From positions 558,001 to 622,000 of the forward strand of contig NZ_JACWMW010000002.1 in the NCBI RefSeq assembly GCF_014773275.1: a DNA stretch of 64,000 nucleotides, in the 5' to 3' direction. The position numbers and the translations under genes were made by a program. The notes below the pieces were generated by a model. That model searched no databases and was not told where the DNA came from. It saw nothing but the letters and a program-made list of their open reading frames with translations. Origin of the DNA: Mucilaginibacter rigui (GTDB lineage Bacteria; Bacteroidota; Bacteroidia; Sphingobacteriales; Sphingobacteriaceae). Shown here in pieces: positions 44,301 to 52,824 of the stretch (positions within the stretch are counted from its first letter, which is position 1; the number at the start of each line of letters is the position of its first letter).

Positions 44301-46355
44301 TTACCAGATTTTCACCCGTTTATCAGGATCCAGCCACATTTTATCTCCTTTTTTAATGCCGAATGCTTCATAAAACTCGGGCACATCGGTAAACGGCCCG
44401 TTCACGCGCAAAAAGCCGGGCGAATGCTCATTTGTCAATACCTGGCTCAGTAACGATTCTTTCCTGTCCTGCCCCAGCCAGCCTAAGGCGTAGCCTAAAA
44501 AGTAGCGTTGTACAGGGGTTAGGCCGTTAATGGTTTTGCCCTCTTTGTACTGGTCGGTCTTTTTAAAGGCGTCAAGGCCTATCACAATACCACCCAGGTC
44601 GGCAATATTTTCGCCGAGGGTGGCTTTGCCGTTAATATGCTGGCCATACACGGTGTAGCCGCTAAACTGATCGGCCAGCATTTTGGCGCGTGCCGCAAAT
44701 TTTACCGAATCCTGTGGCGTCCACCAGGCTTTTAGGTTTCCTTTTTCGTCATATAAACGGCCCTGGTCGTCAAAGCCGTGAGTAATTTCGTGGCCAATGG
44801 TTGATGCCGCGCCATAACCATAAACAACGGCATCGTCAATGTTCTCGTCCATTGCCCAGGGGATCATAAATATGGCGGCAGGTAATACAATCTCATTATT
44901 TGATGGGTTGTAGTAAGCGTTATAGGTTTGTGGTGTCATTCCCCACTCGGTGCGGTCAACCGGTTTGCCCAGTTTATCGGCATTTACCTTATGCCAAAAA
45001 TTGTTGCCACGCATCACATTTTGCGCGTATGACGAACGATCGATATCCAACGATGAAAAGTCCCTCCATTTATCCGGGAAGCCTACTTTGGGGAATACTT
45101 TAGCCAGTTTACCATGCGCCTTTTTCTTGGTTTCGGCGCTCATCCAATCCAGTTTATCAATATGTTCACCAAAGGATGTGCGTACAGCTTCAACAAGGGC
45201 AACATAACGCTTTTTGGTTTTCTCGGGGAAGTATTCTTTTACAAAGATCTGCCCAAGCACCTCGCCCATTAAGCTCCCCTCAGTATCCAGCACCCGTTTC
45301 CAGCGGGGCAGCTGTTCTTTCCTGCCCGAAACAATGTTGCCGTAAAAACGAAAATTCTCGTTGTCGAAAGCTTTGCTCAGATAAGGGCTGTAGTCATTCA
45401 CAATATTTTTACGGATGTAGTTCTTCCAGTCGTCAATGCTGTACAGGGCAAGCGCTTTGTTTACTGCGCGATAGTATTCTGGCTGGCCAACAATAACGGT
45501 ATCTACTTTTTTGTAGTCCATTTGCTCAAAGGTAGCTTTCCAGTCTACTACGGGGGCAAGCTTGCTAAGCCCGGCGAGCGGCATTTTATGATAGTTTTTG
45601 TATGGGTCGCGCAGATCTTCCAGCTTACGTGAGCTATCTGCCAGGAATTTCTCTATCGCATACGTTTTTTGTGTAGCTGCTTTAGCCGCGGCATCATCAA
45701 GGCCCATCAGCTTAAACAGGGTGGGCAGGTGTTTTTGCTGATAATCGTTGCGAATGGCTATGCTGTGCTCGTCGGTATTAAAGTAGTAGTCCCGATTGGG
45801 CAGGCCAATACCCGATTGGGATAGCTGCATGATGATCTTTTCGCTATTGCGGTCGTCCTGCCCGGCGTAGGCACCAAACGGTGTTTGCACGCCGATGGTT
45901 TCCAGGTGGGCAAACTCTGCTACCAGGCTTTTTACATCAGTTACTTTATCAACGCGGGCTAATTCATCTTTTAATGGTGCAAGGCCCTTTTTTTCTATAT
46001 TAATGGTATCCAGCCCGCTGAAGTAAAAGTCGCCAATTTTTTGCGTGTTGCTGCCTTTTGCTGCAGTAGCTTTAAGCGCATCCTCATTTATTTTTTTTAG
46101 CTTGTTGCGCAGGTCTTCCTGTACTACATTGCCAATACCCCATGAAGAGTATGCGCCGGGGATAGGGTTCTTTTTAAGCCAGGCACCATTGGCATACATA
46201 AAAAAGTCGTCGCCGGGTTTTACGCTTGTATCAATGTTTTTTATCAGCACATCGTTTTCGGCGTATATTTTATTTTTGTCTTTACAGGCGGTAAGTAATA
46301 GGGTACCTACTGCACAAGCGGCAAATACATGTAAAGCGTTCTTTTTTATCATCAT
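44301..46355 (-). CDS. M13 family metallopeptidase lipoprotein
   Basis: This is a neprilysin-like zinc endopeptidase of 684 residues, exported and probably anchored by a lipid on the Cys of LLLTAC (about residue 24). The zinc site is HEITH with H522, E523 and H526, followed by FDDQG. The third ligand Glu lies in GENIADLGG. NAYYNPSNNEIVLPAAI is the substrate strand motif. Full family length is present. It degrades peptides outside the inner membrane. Confidence 0.93.
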   Translation of the reverse strand: MMIKKNALHVFAACAVGTLLLTACKDKNKIYAENDVLIKNIDTSVKPGDDFFMYANGAWLKKNPIPGAYSSWGIGNVVQEDLRNKLKKINEDALKATAAKGSNTQKIGDFYFSGLDTINIEKKGLAPLKDELARVDKVTDVKSLVAEFAHLETIGVQTPFGAYAGQDDRNSEKIIMQLSQSGIGLPNRDYYFNTDEHSIAIRNDYQQKHLPTLFKLMGLDDAAAKAATQKTYAIEKFLADSSRKLEDLRDPYKNYHKMPLAGLSKLAPVVDWKATFEQMDYKKVDTVIVGQPEYYRAVNKALALYSIDDWKNYIRKNIVNDYSPYLSKAFDNENFRFYGNIVSGRKEQLPRWKRVLDTEGSLMGEVLGQIFVKEYFPEKTKKRYVALVEAVRTSFGEHIDKLDWMSAETKKKAHGKLAKVFPKVGFPDKWRDFSSLDIDRSSYAQNVMRGNNFWHKVNADKLGKPVDRTEWGMTPQTYNAYYNPSNNEIVLPAAIFMIPWAMDENIDDAVVYGYGAASTIGHEITHGFDDQGRLYDEKGNLKAWWTPQDSVKFAARAKMLADQFSGYTVYGQHINGKATLGENIADLGGIVIGLDAFKKTDQYKEGKTINGLTPVQRYFLGYALGWLGQDRKESLLSQVLTNEHSPGFLRVNGPFTDVPEFYEAFGIKKGDKMWLDPDKRVKIW

Positions 46356-46506
46356 TTTTTGCAGTTTGTATAAAATATAATACAGCCTGTGTATGGAAAA
46401 ACAGAATGTTATAATTTTCTGTACACCGGCTTTCAGGTAAATTTATTAAAATGTGGGGTTAAAGAATGGGTAAAGCAAAAAAATATTAATTTTTTTATGG
46501 AAAACG

Positions 46507-46532
46507 AAAACCGCGTATAAATACGTGGTTTT
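46507..46532. promoter_or_regulatory. 26-base palindrome, copy 2
   Basis: AAAACCGCGTA-TAAA-TACGTGGTTTT: 10 of 11 base pairs, 22 of 26 positions shared with 39915-39940. It is followed by two more T, so a hairpin terminator is the alternative reading. Its end lies 204 bases before the start of the small ORF at 46737. Confidence 0.55.
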
Positions 46533-46736
46533 TTGCGCCGATAAAATCTGTTTAAACTTTTAATATATACATAATTCTCTAATAATCAGTATATAGTAAA
46601 AAACCTATTGAAGTTTAATTTTTGCCTAAAAAGAAAAATGTTCTTTAAAAGAATAAAATAATAAGTAGCCTATGTTTATTTTTTAGATTTTTTGGCAATT
46701 ATGGCTTGCCTTTTGTTAAAAGTTAAATAGCCCTGC

Positions 46737-46859
46737 ATGCATCTTTTGAAAAACATTTCATCTACCTATGAAAACTTTTCTGATGTTAAGGCCAAAAGTG
46801 AATTCTCAGTTGCCCAAGTTGAGATGAATATGTTCTTTTATTTTGGGTTTAATCAATAG
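46737..46859 (+). CDS. Possible 40-residue small protein
   Basis: An ATG at 46737 opens 40 codons ending in TAG at 46857-46859. The product starts MHLLKNISSTYENFSDVK and ends MNMFFYFGFNQ: a hydrophilic N-terminal part followed by an aromatic tail. No double-glycine leader, cysteine or family is recognised. Support is positional: a terminator begins 17 bases after the stop, and the shared palindrome lies about 200 bases upstream, as for the peptide gene at 40141. It may instead be a chance ORF in a small RNA. Confidence 0.35.
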   Translation: MHLLKNISSTYENFSDVKAKSEFSVAQVEMNMFFYFGFNQ

Positions 46860-46876
46860 TTTAAATTAATTAGGGG

Positions 46877-46908
46877 AAAAGGGAGCTTCAAAAAGGCTCT
46901 CTTTTTTT
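46877..46908 (+). terminator. Orphan plus-strand terminator
   Basis: Stem aaaagggagc / gctctctttt (one G-U) with a 9-base loop, then a run of T. No recognised gene precedes it except the small ORF at 46737. Confidence 0.75.
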
Positions 46909-46967
46909 GTTACCGATTTTTTGCTATGCATGCATAATAATTATACCTTTAAGCTTTATTTACCATT

Positions 46968-48107
46968 ATGCAATTTGAACTTACAGAAGAACACCTAATG
47001 ATACGCCAGGCGGCGCGTGATTTTGCACAAAACGTATTAAAACCCGGCGTTATTGAACGAGACGAGCACCAAAAATTCCCGGCAGAAGAAATAAAACAAC
47101 TTGGCGAACTTGGTTTTTTAGGGATGATGGTATCGCCGCAATATGGTGGAAGCGGTATGGATGCCATATCTTACGCTATAGTGATGGAAGAGCTTTCAAA
47201 AGTTGATGCTTCAGCATCGGTAGTGGTATCAGTGAACAATTCGCTGGTTTGTTACGGACTGGAGAAATACGGTAACGAAGAACAAAAACAAAAATACTTA
47301 ATGCCATTAGCCAAAGGCGAAAAAATAGGCGCATTTTGCCTTAGCGAACCCGAAGCGGGATCGGATGCTACATCACAGCATACCACCGCTATTGATATGG
47401 GCGATTATTACCTGGTTAACGGCACCAAAAACTGGATAACCAACGGTAATACCGCATCTACTTATATAGTAATGGCACAAACCGATGCCACCAAAAAGCA
47501 CCGCGGTATAAACGCGCTGATCATAGAGAAAGGCATGGATGGCTTTACCGTTGGCCCAAAAGAAAATAAACTGGGCATCCGCGGTTCTGATACGCACTCG
47601 CTGATGTTTACCGATGTTAAAGTACCAAAGGCTAACCGCATTGGCGAGGATGGGTTTGGCTTTAAATTCGCAATGGCTACGTTAGAGGGAGGGCGCATCG
47701 GTATCGCTTCACAAGCTTTAGGTATTGCGGCTGGGGCTTACGAGCTATCGGTACAATATGCTAAAGAGCGCAAGGCATTTGGTAAAACCCTTGCCGACCT
47801 GCAGGCCATCCAGTTTAAACTTGCCGATATGGCTACCGAAATTGAGGCAGCCCGTTTGCTTTGCTACCGCGCAGCCTGGTTAAAAGACCAGGGTTTGCCA
47901 TATGCGCAGGCTGCATCAATGGCTAAACTTTTTGCATCAGAAACCGCTATGCGTACTACTATTGAGGCGGTACAGATACATGGTGGCTACGGTTTTGTAA
48001 AAGAATATCACGTAGAACGCCTTATGCGCGATGCAAAAATCACCCAGATCTATGAGGGTACTTCTGAAATTCAGCGCATTGTCATATCGCGCGAGGTGTT
48101 GAAATAG
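46968..48107 (+). CDS. Acyl-CoA dehydrogenase
   Basis: This is an FAD-dependent dehydrogenase of fatty acid or branched-chain acyl-CoA oxidation, 379 residues. The FAD and substrate motifs FCLSEPEAGSDA and NWITNG, and the C-terminal IHGGYGFVKEYHVERLMRD, are canonical. The catalytic base is Glu363 in IYEGTSEIQR, the position found in short- and medium-chain enzymes. Electrons go to an electron-transfer flavoprotein, not encoded here. Chain-length preference cannot be decided. Confidence 0.95.
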   Translation: MQFELTEEHLMIRQAARDFAQNVLKPGVIERDEHQKFPAEEIKQLGELGFLGMMVSPQYGGSGMDAISYAIVMEELSKVDASASVVVSVNNSLVCYGLEKYGNEEQKQKYLMPLAKGEKIGAFCLSEPEAGSDATSQHTTAIDMGDYYLVNGTKNWITNGNTASTYIVMAQTDATKKHRGINALIIEKGMDGFTVGPKENKLGIRGSDTHSLMFTDVKVPKANRIGEDGFGFKFAMATLEGGRIGIASQALGIAAGAYELSVQYAKERKAFGKTLADLQAIQFKLADMATEIEAARLLCYRAAWLKDQGLPYAQAASMAKLFASETAMRTTIEAVQIHGGYGFVKEYHVERLMRDAKITQIYEGTSEIQRIVISREVLK

Positions 48108-48165
48108 TTTAGCTACATTTATTACTTTTGATAAAGTATATAAAATTAGTAGACTATTTTTACTC

Positions 48166-49398
48166 ATGATAAAAAAGATCTTATTAAGCGCGGTACTTGT
48201 TGCCGCGCTTACCCAAATAACTACCGCGCAAACCAAGCTTAAAACAGGTATATGGCGTGGTGCTTTAACTACGGCGGCAGCCAACCACATCCCCTTTAAT
48301 TTTGAGGTTACCAACACCGGCGGCAAGCAGCAACTGGCCATTATTAACAGCACCGAACATTTCAAAGTAACTGATGTAACCGCAAAGGGAGATTCGGTAT
48401 TTATTAAAATGCCTTTGTTTGATTCAGAGTTTAGGCTGAAGCAAACCGGGGATAATTTGCAGGGCCTGTTCATCAGGCACCTTGGCGAAAAAGATCAGCA
48501 GATAGAATTTAAAGCTACCGCTGCAACTCCATGGCGTTTTTTAAAAACTCCGGCAGCAACTAATTATAATGTAAGTGGCCGATGGAGTGCCATTATTGGT
48601 GAAGGTGATGGCCGCGATACCACCGTTGGCGAATTTAAACAGGTTGGCCAAAAGGTTACCGGTACTTTCCTTACTACCACCGGCGACTATCGCTTTTTAG
48701 AAGGAACGGTTAGCGGCGACAGCTTATATCTTTCGTGTTTTGATGGTGGGCACGCCTTTCTGTTTACCGCTAAAATAGCTGATAATAATACCCTTACCGA
48801 TGGCAAATTCTTTTCGGGCTTAACCGGCAAAGACGTATGGACAGCGGTGCGTGATGATAGCGCCAAATTACCCGATGCTTTCTCATTGGCTGCCTTAAAA
48901 TCCGGCTACAAGAAACTGGCCTTTACTTTTAAGGATTTGAACGGCAAACCTGTATCGCTTGATGATGCCCGTTATAAAAACAAGGTGGTTATCATCCAGA
49001 TCATGGGGTCGTGGTGCCCTAACTGTATGGATGAAACCGCTTATATGGTTAACTACTATAAAAAATATCAGCCAAGGGGCGTAGAAGTTATAGGCCTAGC
49101 GTATGAGCGCACTACTGATTTTTCCAGATCGCAAAAAGCGCTGGCGCAACTCAAAAACAGGTTTGATGTTAAATACCCTATACTGATAACTGGCTATACC
49201 AGCAATAAGGTAGAAACAGCCAAAAGCCTGCCTATGCTTACCAAAGTTGTAGGTTTCCCAACAACTATTATTATTGATAAAAGTGGCGATGTGCGCAAGA
49301 TCCACACTGGTTTTAGTGGTCCTGGCACCGACGAGCATTACACCGAGTTTATCAGCGAGTTTGAAAAATTGACGGATGATTTGCTGGCGGAGAAATAA
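48166..49398 (+). CDS. Secreted TlpA-like thioredoxin-fold protein
   Basis: This is an exported thiol-disulfide protein of 410 residues. The signal peptide ends near TQITTAQ (22). The N-terminal two thirds (about 25-255) are beta-rich and have no motif I recognise. From about 265 on there is a redoxin domain with the active site WCPNC (C284, C287) and the cis-Pro region VVGFPTTIIIDKSG. Such proteins keep thiols reduced or act in cytochrome maturation in the periplasm. It is 58 bases after the acyl-CoA dehydrogenase gene, probably independent. Confidence 0.88.
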   Translation: MIKKILLSAVLVAALTQITTAQTKLKTGIWRGALTTAAANHIPFNFEVTNTGGKQQLAIINSTEHFKVTDVTAKGDSVFIKMPLFDSEFRLKQTGDNLQGLFIRHLGEKDQQIEFKATAATPWRFLKTPAATNYNVSGRWSAIIGEGDGRDTTVGEFKQVGQKVTGTFLTTTGDYRFLEGTVSGDSLYLSCFDGGHAFLFTAKIADNNTLTDGKFFSGLTGKDVWTAVRDDSAKLPDAFSLAALKSGYKKLAFTFKDLNGKPVSLDDARYKNKVVIIQIMGSWCPNCMDETAYMVNYYKKYQPRGVEVIGLAYERTTDFSRSQKALAQLKNRFDVKYPILITGYTSNKVETAKSLPMLTKVVGFPTTIIIDKSGDVRKIHTGFSGPGTDEHYTEFISEFEKLTDDLLAEK

Positions 49399-49424
49399 AC
49401 CAAATATATTTACCGGAATCACCT

Positions 49425-49505
49425 GGCTTAAGCCCAGTGATAACATGGCGGCCTATGGTTGTAGTGTACTGCGGCGGGACGCCGTGTAATATCGGTCACT
49501 CTGCT
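49425..49505. repeat. Dispersed element, copy 2
   Basis: Positions 49471-49491 are the exact reverse complement of 597-617, and the flanking ggcggcc and agtgataac words also correspond. The element is inverted relative to the first copy. Confidence 0.75.
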
Positions 49506-49598
49506 CAAGTTCACAGGTGTTGGGAAGATTGAAGTTTTGATAAAGTTCCCTTCCTGAGAGCTACCGCGTACCCACAAGTTTTATAATGTAGAAGGGCA

Positions 49599-49791
49599 AT
49601 GACCCGTAGGGTCTACCGCTTTGTAGCAAACAATAATAATCGGTAGTTGTGCCGCATAGCGGCTACCCAACTACCATACAGGTAGCAACATTACATTATT
49701 CTATACCGGAAAAGCCGATAAAGGGTAGCTCCTAACGGAGCAAAACTATATTCTTTTCATTGGCTACAAAGCGGTAGACCCTATGGGTCAT
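49599..49791. repeat. Inverted-repeat element with 29-base arms
   Basis: Arms 49599-49627 (atgacccgtagggtctaccg...) and 49763-49791 are complementary at 28 of 29 positions. The 135-base interior contains a second dyad, gtagttg / caactac, around tgccgcatagcggctac. No ORF is present. Shape and size resemble a MITE-like or REP-type element. Confidence 0.8.
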
Positions 49792-49909
49792 AGAAGACAC
49801 GTTTGTCAAGTAGCTACACGGAAGCTCTCGACCCCACAATTCCCGCCATTTTGGCTCTTCCTAACATCTGTGGGCTGGAGCCGAGTAACGGAGGAATAAT
49901 AGTTTTTCA

Positions 49910-49962
49910 AACCCCTCCCTGGTGGGAGGGGTGCGTTTGTCCGGGTAGTGGAGGGAGGGGTT
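49910..49962. repeat. CCCCTCCC hairpin pair
   Basis: acccctccc and gggaggggt pair perfectly at 49911-49932, and a further gagggaggggtt follows at 49951-49962. This is a common GC-rich Bacteroidota intergenic word, also seen in part at 12855-12875. Confidence 0.6.
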
Positions 49963-50029
49963 AGCCGCTTTGTTAAACCCCTTATTGCACCTTCCCAAGG
50001 GAAGGAATCGCATAGCCCTCTGCCTTTTC

Positions 50030-50881
50030 TTACTTGTTCAAAAACAAGCTCTCGCTCACACTTGGGATAATCCCTTTCTCCAGCGCGGTGTCAAACAAAA
50101 GCTTCACGGCTTTTTTACCTTCCTCGCCCAAGTCAACAGAAAATTTATTCACGTAAAGGTCGATGTGCTTGTACATCACCTCCTCGCTCATTTCCTGTGC
50201 GTGCGAGCGAATGTATTCCAACCCTGATTTTGGATTGGCAAAAGCAAACTCTACCGACCGTTTAAGCACGCGGTTTATTTTGTGCTGAACATCTAAAGAT
50301 AAATTACGATTTGCCACAATACCACCCAACGGGATGGCGCAGCCGGTACGTTTTTCCCAGTAATCGCCCAGGTCGATGATCTTGTGCAGGCCTTTATCCT
50401 GGTAGGTAAAACGGTTTTCGTGAATGATGAGGCCAACATCTACTCGGCCATCAAGCACGGCATTCTCAATATCTGAGAAAACTAATTCCTGTTTATTGGT
50501 AGCATCCGGGTATGCAAGGCTTAACAAAAAGTTGGCGGTAGTGTATTTCCCCGGGATACCTATTTTAAGAGATGTATCGCCCGCTTCAAGTCTTGCTTTT
50601 AATTTTTCTGCATTTCCTTTGCATATCAGCATAGGCCCTACGCCAAAGCCAAGGGCGCTGCCGGCATCCAGCAGAATGTATTTATCAGCTGCATAAGCAA
50701 ACGCGTGGTAACTTAGTTTGGTAATATCCAGTTCGCCGCGAAATGCTTTTTGATTTAGCGTTTCCACATCATCATAAAACACCTCAAAGTCCAGTTCTTC
50801 GGTATCTATTTTATGATGGATCAGCGCGTCGAATATAAAAGTATCATTAGGGCAGGGCGAAAAGCCAATGGTTAGTTTCAT
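50030..50881 (-). CDS. mqnD: 1,4-dihydroxy-6-naphthoate synthase
   Basis: MqnD converts cyclic dehypoxanthine futalosine to 1,4-dihydroxy-6-naphthoate in the futalosine route to menaquinone. The protein has 283 residues with a periplasmic-binding-protein-like fold. The start IGFSPCPNDTFIFDALIH is the family signature, and TKLSYHAFAY and GLIIHENRFTYQDKGL support it. With mqnB just upstream it shows that this organism makes menaquinone by the futalosine pathway rather than the Men route. Confidence 0.93.
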   Translation of the reverse strand: MKLTIGFSPCPNDTFIFDALIHHKIDTEELDFEVFYDDVETLNQKAFRGELDITKLSYHAFAYAADKYILLDAGSALGFGVGPMLICKGNAEKLKARLEAGDTSLKIGIPGKYTTANFLLSLAYPDATNKQELVFSDIENAVLDGRVDVGLIIHENRFTYQDKGLHKIIDLGDYWEKRTGCAIPLGGIVANRNLSLDVQHKINRVLKRSVEFAFANPKSGLEYIRSHAQEMSEEVMYKHIDLYVNKFSVDLGEEGKKAVKLLFDTALEKGIIPSVSESLFLNK

Positions 50882-50951
50882 GTTTTTACTGTTGAAATGT
50901 TTTAAAGTTGGAATGTTGCAAGGTTGATTGAAACTAATAACTTACAACGTT

Positions 50952-51605
50952 TCATCCATCCAACATTCGAAGCAACTCCGCAGCAAATGTATTCAGATTT
51001 TTAACGGCTAAACCTATCTGCCACGCATCCCGGTTACGTTTTTCAACATAATTTGACACTGCCCTGATTTGCATGCAAGGCACCCCCGCTTCGCGACAGG
51101 CAAAGAAGAATGCCGCGCCTTCCATGCTCTCAATCTGCACATTTAAGCGCTGCTGTATTTTTTGGATAGATGCCTGGTTACCGTGCACCGTATTTACGGT
51201 AATTGCGGAGGTTTGCCTTATTGATTGGCCTTTATAAATAGCCGATAGTTGTTTACTCGCTTTAAAATTGCTTTCTCCAAAACCCATTTGGTTAATGGGC
51301 AAAAAGGTTTCATCGTCTTCAGCGCCTAATTCGGCTATGGTATCGTCTGTTATTTCTACTAAATCGCCCAGTGCAATATCGCGGTCGAAACTGCCGGCAA
51401 TGCCCAGGTTAATAGCCAGGTCGTATTGGTTTGTTGTCAGTTCGCGCCCAAGGGCAAAAGCAGTAGCTACCATGCCTACGCCGGTTATAAGGAGCCCGAA
51501 GTCGTGAGTATGAAGTCCTAATCCTGGCTTCTTCTTCAGACTTTCGACCTCAGACTTGAGACTTTCTACTTCAAATTCCGTAGCTGCTACAAACAATATC
51601 CGCAT
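50952..51605 (-). CDS. mqnB: Futalosine hydrolase
   Basis: MqnB removes hypoxanthine from futalosine in menaquinone synthesis. The 217-residue protein has the nucleoside phosphorylase/hydrolase fold related to MTA/SAH nucleosidase. Motifs LGIAGSFDRDIALGDLVEI and ESMEGAAFFFACREAGVPCMQIRAVSNYVEKRNRD contain the purine-binding and catalytic acidic residues. It is 70 bases upstream of mqnD on the same strand, so an operon is likely. Confidence 0.92.
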   Translation of the reverse strand: MRILFVAATEFEVESLKSEVESLKKKPGLGLHTHDFGLLITGVGMVATAFALGRELTTNQYDLAINLGIAGSFDRDIALGDLVEITDDTIAELGAEDDETFLPINQMGFGESNFKASKQLSAIYKGQSIRQTSAITVNTVHGNQASIQKIQQRLNVQIESMEGAAFFFACREAGVPCMQIRAVSNYVEKRNRDAWQIGLAVKNLNTFAAELLRMLDG

Positions 51606-51658
51606 AAAAGCTATTTTTTTGACAGCTAAGATAAAACAACTCGCCTGTTTTTGTTTTG

Positions 51659-51666
51659 TATATTTG
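51659..51666 (+). promoter_or_regulatory. -7 element of the pterin genes
   Basis: TATATTTG matches the -7 consensus, 17 bases before the ATG at 51684. Because it lies inside the possible TTG-start extension (51651), it argues for the shorter protein. Confidence 0.5.
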
Positions 51667-51683
51667 CACCATTAATTGCTATG

Positions 51684-52100
51684 ATGATACATATTACGCG
51701 TAAGGAACATTTTAACGCAGCACACAGGATGTACCGCGAGGAATGGAGCGCAGAGAAAAACAACGAGGTTTTTGGCAAATGTGCCAACCCAAACTGGCAT
51801 GGCCACAATTACAACTTGTTTGTAACTGTAAAAGGCGAAATTACCCACGCAACCGGTTACCTGATTGACCTTAAAGAACTTAAGGAGATCATCAACGAGT
51901 ATGTGATAGAAAAACTCGACCATAAGAACATCAATATGGATGTGGAGTTTATGAAGGGCATAATGGCATCAACAGAGTTGCTTTGCATAGGCATATTTAA
52001 CCAGTTGAAAGCCCCGATAGAAGCCTACCCCGGTGTATTCTTACATTCGGTAAAATTGTACGAAACTGAAAACAACTCTGCCGAGTATTTTGGCGGATAA
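51684..52100 (+). CDS. 6-pyruvoyl-/6-carboxy-tetrahydropterin synthase family protein
   Basis: This is a zinc enzyme of 138 residues that converts dihydroneopterin triphosphate. Zinc ligands are H14 (FNAAHR), H39 and H41 (WHGHNY), with the catalytic Cys33 before them. The spacing CxxxxxHGH is that of pyruvoyl-tetrahydropterin synthases, whereas typical QueD has CxxxHGH. It could therefore serve either biopterin-like synthesis or queuosine. The next gene, folE, makes its substrate, nine bases downstream. ATGs at 51681 and 51684 are both possible starts. Confidence 0.87.
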   Translation: MIHITRKEHFNAAHRMYREEWSAEKNNEVFGKCANPNWHGHNYNLFVTVKGEITHATGYLIDLKELKEIINEYVIEKLDHKNINMDVEFMKGIMASTELLCIGIFNQLKAPIEAYPGVFLHSVKLYETENNSAEYFGG

Positions 52101-52109
52101 ACCTAACCC

Positions 52110-52748
52110 ATGACTGACCACGATAACATTCCCGACAGAGACGAAGGGATAAACGGCTACCAGAAGATTGACCGCTACAACCCCCAACTGATCCAAAACC
52201 TGTCGGCCAATTACCTTAATGTTTTAAAACAGATAGGTGAAAACCCCGAACGCGAAGGGTTATTAAAAACCCCCGAGCGTATTGCTAAAGCCATGCTTTA
52301 CCTTACCCATGGATATGACCTGGATGCAAAAGAGATCCTGAACTCGGCCATGTTTAAGGAAGAATATAGCCAAATGGTTATTGTAAAGGATATTGAAGTA
52401 TACTCGATGTGCGAACATCACATGCTGCCATTCTTCGGTAAGGCGCATATTGCCTATATCCCCAACGGCTATGTAGTTGGCTTAAGTAAAATACCGCGCA
52501 TAGTTGATGTGTTTGCCCGCCGCCTGCAGGTACAGGAGCGTTTAACCAACGAAATACGCGATTGTATCCAGGAAACACTTAGCCCGATAGGAGTTGGCGT
52601 GGTTATTGAGTGCCGCCACCTATGTATGAGTATGCGTGGCGTACAAAAGCAAAATTCGGTAACTACCACATCGGCATTTACGGGCGAGTTTTTAAAAGGC
52701 CAAACAAGAACAGAGTTTTTAAACTTGATTTCTTCGAATTTAAGTTAA
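52110..52748 (+). CDS. folE: GTP cyclohydrolase I
   Basis: FolE converts GTP to 7,8-dihydroneopterin triphosphate, the entry to folate and other pterins. The 212-residue protein has the zinc motif [10 protein letters not shown] (C101, H104) and the later Cys in [12 protein letters not shown], with the substrate loop [23 protein letters not shown]. It is a typical IA-type enzyme. It is co-directional with the PTPS-family gene nine bases upstream, so both probably form one transcript. Confidence 0.96.
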   Translation: MTDHDNIPDRDEGINGYQKIDRYNPQLIQNLSANYLNVLKQIGENPEREGLLKTPERIAKAMLYLTHGYDLDAKEILNSAMFKEEYSQMVIVKDIEVYSMCEHHMLPFFGKAHIAYIPNGYVVGLSKIPRIVDVFARRLQVQERLTNEIRDCIQETLSPIGVGVVIECRHLCMSMRGVQKQNSVTTTSAFTGEFLKGQTRTEFLNLISSNLS

Positions 52749-52761
52749 TAGTGAATGGTTA

Positions 52762-52799
52762 ATTAAGTGAGTGTTTGAGGCTCTAACTACTCACTTAAT
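52762..52799. other. 11-bp hairpin between folE and fabD
   Basis: Arms attaagtgagt and actcacttaat are perfect complements with a 16-base loop. It is 13 bases after folE and 25 bases before fabD and lacks a T-run, so it is more likely a processing or leader structure than a standard terminator. Confidence 0.5.
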
Positions 52800-52824
52800 C
52801 AACCCAATCAACCAATTACTAAAC

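Larger units (their letters stand above)
46356..46967. other. 612-base gene-free region with palindrome, small ORF and terminator
   Basis: This divergent region is very AT-rich. It contains the second copy of the 26-base palindrome (46507-46532), a possible 40-codon ORF (46737-46859) and a plus-strand terminator (46877-46908). A terminator upstream of both flanking genes implies a separate short transcript. Confidence 0.55.
49399..50029. other. 631-base intergenic repeat island
   Basis: No gene is visible. The stretch is made almost entirely of three kinds of inverted repeat, entered separately, plus remnants such as gggctggagccgag at 49871-49884, which matches the arm of the 562-683 element. 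Confidence 0.7.

Noticed and set aside
46507..46534. Reading this hairpin simply as a terminator
   Set aside because: It has a stem and six T, but no plus-strand gene lies upstream, and the same 26 bases recur at 39915-39940 without the long T-run. I therefore favour a shared regulatory palindrome, though a terminator is not excluded.
46768..46827. Alternative 19-codon ORF overlapping the 40-codon one
   Set aside because: Shorter, basic and without context. The 40-codon frame ends closer to the terminator.
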